DNA of 64,000 nucleotides from Loxodes magnus (GCA_946699065.1 CAMPDV010000007.1:992001-1056000); one strand, 5' to 3'; numbered from the stretch's first letter, positions 25,296 to 38,288 are shown. Made by a program: numbers and translations. The notes: generated from the letters alone by a model not told the origin.

Positions 25296-26705
25296 TGGAA
25301 TGAATAGTTTTCTTGTTTATTTAAAAAACACTCCAATATTACTTTCTGCCTTCACTTTTATCCCTTTTTCTGAAAAATGTTCTTAACCTTTTTCAAATAC
25401 CAATAATGATAGCAGCCATCAATATCATTATATTATTCACCTAATTACTTCTACTACCCCTTTTAGCATTTACTCAACTTCTTTATTAAAAATTCCTTTA
25501 TTCTATATATTTTTTCAATAAAATTAAATCTAATTATTTCATTCTCCTTTTATATGATAAATAGCTTGCTTTATAGAAAATTCTTATAAACATTAAAATA
25601 TCATAAAAGGTAGTAAATAAAGCTTCAACTATATGGATATAATTTTATACTATATCTACTAAAATATCTTAAACAATAATGCAATCAACAACTAAATGAT
25701 ATAGTCATACACTCTCATTTCAGAACAATTGCTTATTAGTCACTTCTACTAATGCTAAAGGGTTATTTCATGGCGTTTTATCTATTATGAAATCAATTCC
25801 TTTATAATCTTCCAAATTTAGTTTTTTCTAATTTATACAGTCTTATTATAATTCTAGACAGGAAAAGGAAAAGATGTACTTAAAAAATATTAAATCGATG
25901 CAAACAAAAACAATAGAAATAGGAAAGTTACTATAATTGAGAGAACATTCACTATATAGCACCTGATAATTAAAAATTAAGCTTAGACTATGAAATAAAT
26001 ATACTATAATATAAGTAAAATCAAATTAACTAAATTTTAATATATCCTAAACAATCTTTTAATTTAACTCTAGCATTAAAACTTAAAATTTAACATATTA
26101 GAATGAAAATACAAATTTTAGGACTCAATACTTAAATTAAAAAAATTAACTATTTGTCTCTGAAAATGTGCTTGATATTATTTTAACCAAATAAAGAAAA
26201 AATTTATAAAAATGAAAATATATAAGTAGTAAGCTAAACTAAAGGAGAAAAGAAACTTTCTTTTAGAAGGAAAGTAAATAAAAAGCTAAAAAGCATTTAT
26301 TCTTCAAATTAAATTAAAGATATTTTAAATATGCTCCAAAAAGTATCAAAGTTAACTAATTATTTTTTAGACTTACTAAGAGATTGTTTCTCTATTTCAA
26401 TATTTTTGACAATAAAATTGAAATAAACTCTAATATTTAAATTTTCCTTTTATAAGGCTTTTCATTTTTAATAAAAACATAAAGTATTTTAAATAAAATT
26501 TCGAACTAAAAAGTAAAAAATTACTTTTAGTGAGAGATTTATAAGAAGCTAGTATTTTTCTTTTATTTAGTAAGAATTACATGTTAGGATGCATAGTAAG
26601 ATGAAGATAGTAAATATTTATTTTAATTAAACTTAATTAAGAGTGTAAAAATTTAAATATAGAGGTAAAGCATTTAATTATTATATTAATAAATAAAAGG
26701 TAAAA
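25296..26705. other. AT-rich intergenic region
   Basis: About 1.4 kb of very AT-rich sequence upstream of the PRPP synthetase. Nothing recognisable. Confidence 0.55.
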
Positions 26706-27829
26706 ATGAACAAATTTTTTCGATTATCAATCTTAGCTAGTACAATGCTTCTAACTCGTAATAATATTTTCCCTGAAAACAAAGACCAATTTTAGTCTAA
26801 ACAGGTTCACAATTAGAATTATACACTAATTTCTGGAAATTCAAACAGACCTTTGGCAACACAAATTGCCGCATTATTAGGAAAAGAACTTGGAAAATGC
26901 TAAATTAATAGATTTGTTGATGGAGAAATAAAAATGAAGATTGAAGATAATGTAAGAGGCAAAGATGTTTATGTTATTTAATCAACATGTCCTCCAGTAA
27001 ATGAGCATCTAATGGAACTGCTTCTTCTAATAGCAACTCTTAGAAGATCTGCAGCTAAAAGAATTACTGCTGTGATTCCTTACTATGGCTACGCAAGACA
27101 AGATCGTAGATGGACGGGTGCAAGAGTTCCCGTCTCTGCTTCTGATGTGGCAGATCTTATTGAAATAATGGGTGTTGATAGAGTGATAACATGTGACTTA
27201 CATTCAGGATAAATTTCAGGCTTTTTCGGTCCTAAAATTCCAGTGGATAATCTTGAAGCTAGTATATTAGCAGTTGATTACTTTATGGAACTTTAGCTAT
27301 AAAATCTAGTTATTGTGAGCCCAGACGCAGGAGGAGTTTATAGAGCTAAGAAATTCTAAGAGTAGATACGTAAGAGAGGACAAGATGCAAAATTAGCAAT
27401 GATAATTAAATAAAGAGCAAGTGCTGGAGTAGTCGAGAGAGTCGATCTAATTGGTGATGTAGAGGGATGCGATTGTATTATAATTGATGACATGATTGAT
27501 ACTGCGGTAAATTATATCATATTTAGGGAACTTTATGTGAAGTTGCTAAGGAATTAAAATTTAGAAAGGCAAAAAAAGTATATGCGTTTGCTACTCACGG
27601 ATTATTCTCTGGCAATGGAATAGAAAAAATTGAAAATAGTGATCTTGAAAAAGTAATTGTTACAAATTCTATTCCTATGCAACTTTCTAACGAAGATACA
27701 TCTATTTATGAACTTTTTAAGCAAAAGAAAAAAACATAGAAAATAGTATAAATATCGATAGCGAAACTTTTAGCTGAAACCATTAATAGAATGGAAAACA
27801 AAGAAAGCATTCTAGAAATCTACAAATGA
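26706..27829 (+). CDS. PRPS: Ribose-phosphate pyrophosphokinase (PRPP synthetase)
   Basis: 367 residues after removing a 20-nt intron (27507-27526) placed exactly inside the PRPP-binding motif DDMIDTAGTL. Other family marks: [47 protein letters not shown] and [14 protein letters not shown]. The enzyme makes PRPP from ribose-5-phosphate and ATP for nucleotide synthesis. About 45 extra N-terminal residues ([15 protein letters not shown]...) look like a weak mitochondrial presequence or membrane leader, so an organellar form is possible. It ends in TGA after ILEIYK. Confidence 0.93.
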
Positions 27830-27956
27830 GTAAAACTTTTTAAAATATTTAAAAACAAGAATATTTACTTTAAAGATAAAAAATCTATTTTCATTATAAA
27901 AAATTATTTATTAAATCACATATAGGATTAATATTGAGTATTCTAGCAAAATTAAT

Positions 27957-29256
27957 TATACATTCAACTTTAGTGAGAATTAACTTGCATCAATGAGTTG
28001 TTACTTGATGGTTGAGTTGAAAATGGTGTTGATACACTATGTGACTTCTAGTGCATCTTCTTTTGGTTATTCTTTTCTATGTTCTATTCTACTTTACTTG
28101 CATCATAGTAATATCCGCTGAACAGTCCTTGTACTGATTATCTTCGTAACAAAAGGGTGTTCTACTTTAACAAGTCTTAGTTCTAATCTTTTCATTAGTC
28201 CTGTTATACTTGTCTCTAATCGAAGTTATCTTCTTTCGAATCCGGAATGTATGGTGATAATAACTTCTTCTCCAATAAATCATTCCAAGGATAATTTCTC
28301 AATCATACATGCGACTTCACTTCTTCCGGTCCGTTTAATCCTAAACGATTCACTGGTTTACGTTATATTAACTTTATTATTCACTTACTTTATTTATAAA
28401 ATCTGCTGCTTCTAATGATCATCCATCTGGTACATCTTATCTTTTTAATTGTATCTGCTTCGCTAATATTGCATCTCTTATTTCCTTTCTATTTTTTCCT
28501 TAATAAGGTCTCTGTATTTATGTCTTACTTTTCCTAACATGAACTCGTATCCTATCACTCCTACTGCATAATAATCAACTGCTACTCCGTGATTTTATCT
28601 ACACATCACTTCAGGTGCCATATATCCAGGAGTACCAGAAGTTTCTTATGAGTTTTCCGGATTTCATATTCGAGCTACTCCTAAATCGGTTAGACGTAAA
28701 TACCCTTTATTATCAAGAACTAAGTTTTCGGGTTTTATGTCTCGATGTAGAATTCCGTTGTTATGTAGATATTCGAGTGAAATGACGAGACAAGCAATGA
28801 AGAATTCTGAATAAGAACTTACTGGTTTATTCTTCTGAAAATTTCCTTTATTTTCCTAAGTGATATCTCAGATCTCCTCCACTTAAGAAATCCATTACTA
28901 AGAATAAGTTTTCTCGATCTTGGAAAGAATAGAACATGTTGACAAGGAAGGGGTGATTGAGACTAACGAGAAGTTTTCTTTCATTCATGACAGAATGAAC
29001 AGAACGTTTAGCCAGAATACGAGCTTTGCTCATTTCCTTCATAGCATAGATGACTTTAGTTTTCTTCTTCAATACCTTTCAAACTTTACCAAATCCTCCT
29101 TTACCAATGACATATTAGAACTCGAAGGTGTTTTTAGTGATTTCTGAATGAGAGATTACCAAGAGAAGCATCACAACTATCAGTCTTAAAATTGCAATTT
29201 CCCATTTTAATTAATGATTTATAATCAGCTCATTATGCTTTACACCGCTTTTTATT
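27957..29256 (-). repeat. Left arm of 1,300-bp inverted repeat
   Basis: This arm is the reverse complement of 31815-33114, of equal length, and nearly identical: I saw only two substitutions, both around the third kinase intron. Identity ends sharply at both sides. It contains the complete minus-strand kinase gene plus a few tens of bases of flank. Confidence 0.95.
27964..29205 (-). CDS. AGC-family kinase, STK32/YANK-like, copy 1
   Basis: Same gene as the copy at 31866-33107, in opposite orientation. It has 391 residues after four introns (29144-29159, 28807-28822, 28512-28528, 28372-28388; 16, 16, 17 and 17 nt). All exon junctions and splice sites are kept, so it looks functional. The visible differences fall at the third exon-intron boundary: one changes Arg to Lys before the RPYQG motif, the other lies within the intron. 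Flanking sequence outside the arm is unrelated to that of copy 2, so the promoter beyond about 50 bp differs. Confidence 0.9.
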
Positions 29257-31814
29257 TAAAATTATGGTTAAAGAAGTTATTTTATATTAACACTATAGGT
29301 ATTTTTAGATTCTTTATATTTGTTAAAATTATGCTATTTTTATATGTTTCCATTTCCTTAAATTTATCTCATTAAGTTATTAGATTAATTCTTTATAAAG
29401 ATTTCAAAAATTTTAATTGTAATATAATATGTCTGATCTACTTATTTTCTGATTATGATTTGCTTCAGTTACTTGTTCTTTTGATTTGATTAAATATATA
29501 TCTTTTTTTATTTACTTTTATTGTGATTTACTTATGTTATTATGAAAATTTAAATCCTCTAAAATAGTAAACTAGTTCTAATGTTATTTTAAATAAAATA
29601 ATATAATGAAATCTTTATAGCATGTTAATCAATTTTATTATTTACTTTTTATTCTTAAAATAATCTTTTATTGTTTGGGCTAATTTCTTGATATTTCTTT
29701 AAAATTTAATATTTGATACATTTCAAACTCTTCTTTATTATTTTTGCTCTCATAAGTCAATGGCTAATATATTTAGCATTAAATGCCTAAGTTTATAATG
29801 TTTCTAAATGGGAAGATGAATATTATAGCAAGATTTCTAATTTAGTTTAATTGAAAAGTTTCAAATCATGAAAGTTATAAAGCTGTATTATTTTTCTTTT
29901 TATTTATAAATTATAAATTTATTTATATTTTTAATCTTTTATTTTTCTTGTTTTGACCAAATCCTCAATTGATAACTATTAAGTCCATATTTATTTATTT
30001 TCTTTTTCGCTTTTTAAATTTTAATTATAATCTCATTATTTTAAGTATCAATATTTACTTCAAATTTCATCTCTTTATTTAAAAATTAAAAATTTTCGAG
30101 TTTAACAGATTAAAGAAATTAATACTTCCTCAGAATTAGGTTTAGTAAGTTTTGTTAATTCTAAAAATAATGCTAATAGAATAATTAGTGCTAAATGACT
30201 AGATATATTAATCTTCTTTTATAAGCAAATATTTGATTTAGTGTAATTAAATAGTGATGACACATATTTAATGCTTAATTTGTAGACTAATTAATATTTG
30301 AGCGTTTTAATTATTTCACTATTTTATTTGATTCATATTTTCTGTATTAGCACTTTACCTTCATTTGCTTTAGATTTAAAGATAAGAAAATTAATAGTTT
30401 TTTCTTATTTCTTTATTATTATATAATTATTAAAGTTTTCATTTTCAATAAATTAATTTATAATATATTTAATTATAAGTGAGCAGTCAATGCTAAATTA
30501 GTTTATAATAATCACAAGAATAACTAGTTCTTTGCAAGTATAAGTCTTATCAATTATTTATTACATTATTTTCTTCCTGCTTTTGTTTCTCTATAGTTTT
30601 TGAATGTTTTTTCTATAATCTATTTTTAACTCTAAGTTTGATCTAAACCGAAATCATAAATCTAATTAATTGGTACTAGATCTTTTTGCTTTTGCTTATA
30701 ATTTATTATATTATTTTAAAATACTAAATGACAGTTTATATTTGCAAATTACATAATAAAAAGATATAAAGCTTACTATAGTTTACGCTTTATTTATTTT
30801 TATAACTTTCTACTCTTTAATTAAATGCTATTAGCGATAAGCAGTATATTCATTAATATTTGTATTATGTATTTTATTTATTTTCCTTAGTCTGTTTATT
30901 TGTTTAGTTAATTAAAGCTTTAGATAATTTAGATATTATAAAGGGAAGCTTATAAGCCTAAAGTTTTGTCTCTTTTAATCTAAGAAGCAAGAAACTGTCA
31001 TAATTAAGACTCTTTTGCTTTAGTTAGGTATGGCTTTATTTAAAACTGATACTAATTACTAATCATAATTTACTTTACTTATTTCCTATTATTCATATTA
31101 ACTAGCTTCTCATACAAGTATTATACTCTAATTAGCTAAAAATGGAGATAAAGTATTAAAAGTAGTTACATAAACAGCTATATAAATAGTTATATAAAAA
31201 TATAAAAAGAAAAGCAAATAAAATACTGGATATAGAGAATAAACCAATTAAGTATGTAAGTTAATTAAACAGTTAATACCTATGCTAGGATAAAATAGCT
31301 GCTAAAAATAAAATTAATAAGATAAAAATCTGTCACCAAATTGCCCATTAGAATGCTATTAATTTAGAAAAATAGATAATAAAGTTCTTTTAGAGCTTTA
31401 ATGCCATTAAAATAAATCCTTAAAAACGAAACTTAATTATACTATTAATAGCTAAGATATATAATTAACAATATCTAAAATATATAAATTAAAAAATCTA
31501 AACTAAGATGAAAATATAATTAATAACTCAATATATTGTATAATAAGGTTATTCTTTATATATAAAAAGATTTGAAAATTAACAATTATAATAAAGAGTA
31601 AATTAAATAAAAAGAAAAAGCTAATTCTTTATATTTATTCAGTAAAAGTATTTGCAAACCAAATGATTGGACATAAATAAAATTAAAAGAAGCCTTAAAT
31701 TTTCAATCTTATGAAACATAACTTTATTCACATTTATAAAAGTTTATTATCTTAGAACTTGAAACATCAAAAAAAGAGATCAAGGCTATTTTTATTGTAT
31801 TGTTAGGATTAAAT
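29257..31814. other. Unique AT-rich spacer between inverted-repeat arms
   Basis: 2,558 bp between the two kinase copies, which are transcribed towards the outside. It is extremely AT-rich with no coding frame, terminal repeat or RNA that I can support. It must contain the non-duplicated part of both kinase promoters. It shows no internal symmetry, so the repeat is not a simple extended palindrome. Confidence 0.7.
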
Positions 31815-33114
31815 AATAAAAAGCGGTGTAAAGCATAATGAGCTGATTATAAATCATTAATTAAAATGGGAAATTGCAATTTTAAGACTGATAGTTGTGA
31901 TGCTTCTCTTGGTAATCTCTCATTCAGAAATCACTAAAAACACCTTCGAGTTCTAATATGTCATTGGTAAAGGAGGATTTGGTAAAGTTTGAAAGGTATT
32001 GAAGAAGAAAACTAAAGTCATCTATGCTATGAAGGAAATGAGCAAAGCTCGTATTCTGGCTAAACGTTCTGTTCATTCTGTCATGAATGAAAGAAAACTT
32101 CTCGTTAGTCTCAATCACCCCTTCCTTGTCAACATGTTCTATTCTTTCCAAGATCGAGAAAACTTATTCTTAGTAATGGATTTCTTAAGTGGAGGAGATC
32201 TGAGATATCACTTAGGAAAATAAAGGAAATTTTCAGAAGAATAAACCAGTAAGTTCTTATTCAGAATTCTTCATTGCTTGTCTCGTCATTTCACTCGAAT
32301 ATCTACATAACAACGGAATTCTACATCGAGACATAAAACCCGAAAACTTAGTTCTTGATAATAAAGGGTATTTACGTCTAACCGATTTAGGAGTAGCTCG
32401 AATATGAAATCCGGAAAACTCATAAGAAACTTCTGGTACTCCTGGATATATGGCACCTGAAGTGATGTGTAGATAAAATCACGGAGTAGCAGTTGATTAT
32501 TATGCAGTAGGAGTGATAGGATACGAGTTCATGTTAGGAAGAGTAAGATATAAATACAGAGACCTTATTAAGGAAAAAATAGAAAGGAAATAAGAGATGC
32601 AATATTAGCGAAGCAGATACAATTAAAAAGATAAGATGTACCAGATGGATGATCATTAGAAGCAGCAGATTTTATAAATAAAGTAAGTGAATAATAAAGT
32701 TAATATAACGTAAACCAGTGAATCGTTTAGGATTAAACGGACCGGAAGAAGTGAAGTCGCATGTATGATTGAGAAATTATCCTTGGAATGATTTATTGGA
32801 GAAGAAGTTATTATCACCATACATTCCGGATTCGAAAGAAGATAACTTCGATTAGAGACAAGTATAACAGGACTAATGAAAAGATTAGAACTAAGACTTG
32901 TTAAAGTAGAACACCCTTTTGTTACGAAGATAATCAGTACAAGGACTGTTCAGCGGATATTACTATGATGCAAGTAAAGTAGAATAGAACATAGAAAAGA
33001 ATAACCAAAAGAAGATGCACTAGAAGTCACATAGTGTATCAACACCATTTTCAACTCAACCATCAAGTAACAACTCATTGATGCAAGTTAATTCTCACTA
33101 AAGTTGAATGTATA
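31815..33114 (+). repeat. Right arm of 1,300-bp inverted repeat
   Basis: Reverse complement of 27957-29256 with exactly the same length. No target-site duplication or terminal motif is evident at the outer or inner edges, so transposition of a known element type is not indicated. Confidence 0.95.
31866..33107 (+). CDS. AGC-family kinase, STK32/YANK-like, copy 2
   Basis: 391 residues after four introns (31912-31927, 32249-32264, 32543-32559, 32683-32699). The start MGNCNFK is a typical myristoylation/palmitoylation signal. Kinase motifs: [16 protein letters not shown] (Trp is TGA), [56 protein letters not shown] in place of [29 protein letters not shown] and [11 protein letters not shown] in its ciliate form. 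The HPFLVN-YSFQD and GGDLRYHL blocks point to STK32/YANK within AGC kinases. A polar C-terminal tail with LFSGYYYD may act as hydrophobic motif. TGA codes Trp several times and then terminates. Confidence 0.92.
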
Positions 33115-34795
33115 TCTAATTATGGTTAATTTATTTTACAAAATATAATAATTTTCTTAGATTTATATTACAATTTATCTTAGTTGTTTCTTTCTAAATT
33201 AAGTACTTTGAAGTAGTTATCTACTATTAAATTAAAATTTAAGAAATTAACGTTTTTTATTTAAGTTATATCATTTTGTTAAAAGAAACCAAATAAATAG
33301 AAGTTATTTTTAAATAAAGAGTTTAAGAAATAAAAAATTATTGTTTTGACTTAATTCTTTAGAAATAAATTTAAATAATGGAAGGAAAATTATTAAACAA
33401 AAATATAGAGATAAATTTAATTACTTTTATTAGCTTGAAAAGCTTTACTTAAAAATGCTAAATAAAAGAGATGAAGATGAAAAGTTCAAATGATTAACTT
33501 TAGTAAAAAGAAATTAGCTATATTTATAAATTTTGTAATGAAAATATTCCAGGATATCTTGTAGAGAAGATTAAGGAACAAATTTTTGAAATTAAATAAA
33601 TAAAGTATAATTAAAAACTTGATTGGAGATCGTAAAACAAAAAAGGGTTAATGAAGGGAAGAGTGATATAAATTACTTACTAGTTTAATAATATAAAATT
33701 TTAATAAAAATTTATTAAATATATGTTAAAGTAAAAATAAATTAGATAAGCTTCTTAAATAAATAAAATGGCTAGACACAGTAATAAAGAGACAATAGTT
33801 ATTATTTGTTAATTAATAAAAATTCAATTACTTAATTAAATAAAATGACAGTAGATAACGTTTAAATTATAAAAGGATTTTGCTTTACTCTAAGAGTATA
33901 ACTTTAATTATCTCATAATCGCTTGAAATCTTTAAATACTACTTAATCTTTTATTTTAGAATTTAATACTTTGTATTAAGATAATTGTATTAACTGAGTT
34001 TAAAAATGATAATTTATAATTTCATTTAGGAGCTTAAAGATATTTAAGGAAAATTATATATTTAATTTTTAATAAAATCAATATATATAGCAAGGCAAAA
34101 CTTTAAATCAAATATTATAGAGAACATTATAGCTCATAAACCTACAATAAGCAATATACTTTTTCTCTATATAGATACTTAAGTTTAATTAAATTAATCT
34201 TAAATAATGAAAGTACAAATAATCTTAAATCTGATAGTTTATTAATGATATTTATTTTTCTTATCCAAATTCCTTTGTACTTAGCATTATTATCAAATAC
34301 ATTGTACTATAATATAATTTTATCTCTATGATATAGTCCTAAAGCAGATCACTTTATTTTAATAAGTTAGTTGCTATTTAGATATCTATTAGTCTAATAA
34401 ACTACTTATTTATTAAAGAAATGATATAAAATATATAGTTAAGTTTGATTTTCTAAGTACTTAAAGATAATTAAATAGAATTATTTAGACTAATACTTTC
34501 TTAATTTCATAGTTTATCTTAATTATTATCTCCAAAAGTTTTATAAAGCTTTAGATTAGTCTTAAGCAAATCCTTAATGAATACTCTGAACTTTATATCT
34601 ATTATATTTTTTAAATTACAGCCAAAGAGAAACTATTAGTTGTGCATTATTTAACCGTTATAGTTAATTAACTAAAGTAGCTCATAGAAATTATTATCTA
34701 AGCAAGGAAGCATACTAAAAATCTAAGTTAATTACTTTAGCTCAGGATTTTCATACTTAAACTAAAATTAAGTTATTAAAATTGAACTAAAAGGA
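33115..34795. other. AT-rich intergenic region with one weak ORF
   Basis: About 1.7 kb. Around 33378-33680 there is a short open frame starting MEGKLLNKNIEINL with some coding character in two frames, which could be a small intron-containing gene. I cannot settle a model. The rest shows nothing. Confidence 0.35.
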
Positions 34796-37140
34796 ATGAT
34801 AAAATAAAGAGAATTTCTAAAAGGAGTAAGATTATGTTATGATAATAACGAGATAACACTGATCATTTAAAATATGCTATTGTTATTATATCATTAATTA
34901 GAGTTCTTACTATTATACTTAAAAATTAACTCTACACACTAAGAAAGTAATCAAGATATTAGTGAATAGACTAAGTTATCAAGAAAATTGGACTTTTAGT
35001 ATATAAAATATGAGAGATGTAAGAATGTGATAACTAACATATAAGGAGATTCTCTATGCAGTGCTCAAATATAAGTTATTCAAGTATAAGAAAAGGAAAT
35101 AAATGAATTAGATAACTAAATAGTAAATAACTAGCTTTAGCCTTTAAAGAAAATTAATTTAAGTTAGTTTCTCACGTACAGAAAGAGAAACTATGATTGA
35201 TATAAGTAAAGCAACTGCTATAGAAAGGCTGTAATAGATTCTTAGTTAGAATTAAATCAAAAAATTAATTAGTTTTATAATAAAATTTATAGAAGTAATT
35301 CGGTGAAATTGAATAAGCTTCAAAAAGAGTTTTAAAAGCTATTGAAACTAATGATGTAGATTTTAAAGCCATAACTTGAATTTATTAAGCTTAGATTAAA
35401 TAAATCAGATTTGATCATTAATAATTACTAGGTTAATCATGTAGAACTGACATAATAATTGAGAAAGTTAGCTTTAAAAAATCTGATGAAAGGTATTAGA
35501 ATTTACCTATTCAAGAACGATTTTTAAACATTTATTAAATAATCTCTAGAACTAGAACTATAAATGAGTAATAAAGACAAGAAATTGAAAGACTGAAGAA
35601 AGAAAATTAAGATCTAATAAATTAAAAAACGTTCATCATGCTGAATAGTTAAAATTGAAGGAATCAGAAATTGAATATCTAAATTGATTATAAATGATAT
35701 GTTTGAGAGTAATTAAAAGCTATCTTAGAATAATAAGGAACAAGTGAAAGATTTATAACTTTAAATAAAGAAACTTGAGATAGATAAAGCAAATTTGTAA
35801 AATCGAGTTGAAAATATAGCATAGGATAAGCAAAATTTTTTTAAATAAAACGAAAATTATGCTACTTAGTTAGTGAAAATTGGCGGATAAAAGAAAGAAA
35901 AGACAAAGGCTTAAGAGTTATTTGATGAGAATCTTAATTATATAAGTCAACTTATATAGATTTCCACCCAAAAATAATAGAATGAGAGATAAATAAACGA
36001 TCTTATTCAAGAGATAAGTAGGTTAAAGAAGGATCTAAATTTGGAGCTTTTTATGAATAAAATATATCCAAAATTGGAAATTTTTTGTGACTTTAACAAG
36101 AAAATTGATTTTTTAGGAAGAATTTTGAGAGAAAATAATTAATTAATTATTCAGCCTTCAAAATATCTTCGTATAAGCTATGATTCTAATTGTCTTTAGA
36201 TAACTAATTTTACTTCTTAGCCAATAACTCAATCATCACTTAAATTTACTAACTTAAATTCTTTATTTTGTAAAAATACTTAGACATAATAAATATCAAA
36301 TAACTAGCTAATATTAGTTGGGGGTATACTAAAGAATCATATCAGAATCATATAATAGAGTTGAAAATATTCTAAAAAGTAGATATTCAAAAGCAGAATT
36401 TAGTTAATTCTATAAGAGATACAGCGATGACTTTCATTAATAGAGATAAGCTATTTATAGCAGGAGGATAAGCATTTAAATTATATTAATGAGTGTGAAA
36501 TGTATAATATATAACTAAAAAAGAGTAGTAAAATAGCAAATCATTAATATAAAGGAAACTATATGGAATATGCTATGCTTTTGAGTTTGTATTAACGTTT
36601 AGAGGATTGTATGGCGAAAGTAAATCTTAAGTTACTGAGCGGAATAAAATATGCCTATTTGATTTATTAAATAATGATTGAATGGAGTGCGAATGGATGA
36701 AATTAACCTAGAAAACGTCGTAATTAGGTACATACTATGTAAAATAGCGAGAAGGGGTATATATGAGATAACTTAAATAAGATAAAAGGAACTTATTTAT
36801 TTGATTAAAAGAATATGAAAAGTTTTGGAGGGCTTTTCCATCCGACTCAGTTTATAGCTAGGCATTTTGGTATAACGGAACTTAAACGATGTAGAAGATA
36901 TGAATGTATAGCCCTGATGAATAATCTAAAGAAGTGATATAATATTTTGACATTAAAAAGAATTGACTCATTGGTCTAAATAACAAATAGAAATGCTAGG
37001 GAGCAATAGCTGAAACCAGATATATTAGATTAACTTATTTTTAGCTAAATTATAAAAATAAAAATTCAATAAATAGTTTAATTTGCAATTTGTCTTAAAA
37101 TTCAGTAAATTTATCAAAAGAAAGGAAATATTAATTAATT
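34796..37140 (+). CDS. Coiled-coil/Kelch-repeat protein (model incomplete)
   Basis: A long coding region whose frame shifts several times, as expected for 16-20-nt introns I did not place. Order: an N-terminal part with a few Cys (RCKNVITNIQGDSLC), long coiled coils (about 35220-36110, such as DLQLQIKKLEIDKANLQ and INDLIQEISRLKKDL), then Kelch repeats. Kelch marks are LILVGGI near 36310, TFINRDKLFIAGG near 36430, NECEMYN near 36490, RGLYGESKSQVTERNKICLFD near 36600 and YFDIKKNWL near 36950. Ciliates have many such B-box/coiled-coil/Kelch proteins, often scaffolds or E3-like, but no RING is clear here. The 3' end could not be fixed and may lie anywhere from 37000 to the (AAT)n tract. Confidence 0.55.
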
Positions 37141-37294
37141 TAAACGACCAATCATTATCAAACTAAATATTCTACTTATAGATGCTTATTTGTTATTAAA
37201 GAAGGCTAATTTGCAACTATTATATTTAGTTAATTAATAAAGAGTCTTATAATACATGAAATAATTATCATCTTTTAAGTGATAATTATTAATG

Positions 37295-37315
37295 AATAAT
37301 AATAATAATAATAAT
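37295..37315. repeat. (AAT)7 tract at 3' end of a LINE-like element
   Basis: A perfect trinucleotide run. It borders the 3' end of the minus-strand element at 37302-38277; on the element's own strand it reads (ATT)n. Confidence 0.85.
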
Positions 37316-38277
37316 ATTAATTTTAAGTTTTCCGTTTTAGGGATTTCCAACCCCGTCAGGAATACAGCAGTTCATCTCCCTGCTGTTAAATATAAAAGTT
37401 CGGGTTACCCAATTTAGCGAGATTGGGAACTCGGATTTTTCCAGGTTTTCTCTCCTTTAACTTGACTTGGTTCCATCTTAATCTTGTATATTGAACCATC
37501 CGGGTTGCAATACATTCTTTTCATTCTTGCTTCTTCTTTTTTCTTCTTTTGTTGTTCTTTTATCCAATAGTTTCTTTATTTCTATTAGAATTTCTAACAC
37601 TTACGATAAAAATGTCATACGCTTCCACAACAGAACATTTCTTTTTTATTTTGAATTATTTTCCTTGATTTGTTTGCTCTTTCTAGGCTTCGATTTCCAT
37701 TTGTATAGCTCCAGTTTCGCTTTACTCTTTCTTAAAAGTTTACAATTTCTCTTCTACTTTTCCGAGTCTGTTATCCAGTTCAGTCTGTTTCTAAAGCTAA
37801 TTATAGGATTCGTTAATCTGACTTTGTGAGATATTCCAAAAGGCGTTAAGATCTCTTTCCTAGGACTTAAGTCTTGACTCAATTCCTTCTACTAGGTCTA
37901 GCTTTGCCATCAGCATATCATTGTCCTTCTTCAATCTCTTGACCTCTTCCTGGAGGTTCAGTACCACTTTGATGAGCTACTCCATGCTCATCTGGCCAGA
38001 AGGGTTGAACTCTGATACCTCCTGGTGGAGAACAGTCTTCATCTGTTTTCTCGGTTTCTCACTTGAGGTTGGAGTTTCTGTGTGTATATTCTTCAAGGTT
38101 GGGTTTCGTTCGTTTTGTTAGATTCCAAGTTTTTAGTTCAGTGTTGGTTAAGGTTGTGATAGAGAAAATTTTTAAGATTATTAAGTCTTGGTTTCTTGCT
38201 TCCTCCCTTCCTTTTTGGCATAAGAAGAGGTGGTATAGAAGCCTGACTTAAAACCTTCAACTATTTTTTTATTTATG
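37302..38277 (-). mobile_element. Short LINE-like element A: coiled-coil ORF1-type protein, (ATT)n tail
   Basis: Base composition jumps to markedly higher G+C here. On the minus strand an ATG at 38221 (MPKRKGGSKKPRLNN) leads into a long coiled coil (MSMEQLIKVVLNLQEEVKRL, ELDNRLGKVEEKLQTFKKEQ), a Cys/His-rich stretch and a basic tail, as in LINE ORF1 proteins. No reverse transcriptase follows. The 3' end has two or three small hairpins and runs into (ATT)n. The 11-bp word AATGAATAATA occurs at 37291-37301 and 38278-38288 and may be a target-site duplication, though it is simple sequence. The architecture matches element B. Confidence 0.6.
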
Positions 38278-38288
38278 AATGAATAATA

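Noticed and set aside
28920-29147. Standard-code ORFs opposite the kinase genes (also 31924-32151)
   Set aside because: They are antisense shadows of the AGC kinase N-lobe, and identical because the arms are duplicates.
29257-31814. Spacer as the body of a DNA transposon with the arms as long terminal inverted repeats
   Set aside because: No transposase-like frame in the spacer, no target duplication, and the arms consist almost wholly of a host kinase gene.
32530-32610. One-base deletion in a poly-A run of the kinase gene
   Set aside because: A 17-nt GT-AG intron gives [15 protein letters not shown] exactly, so no frameshift is needed.
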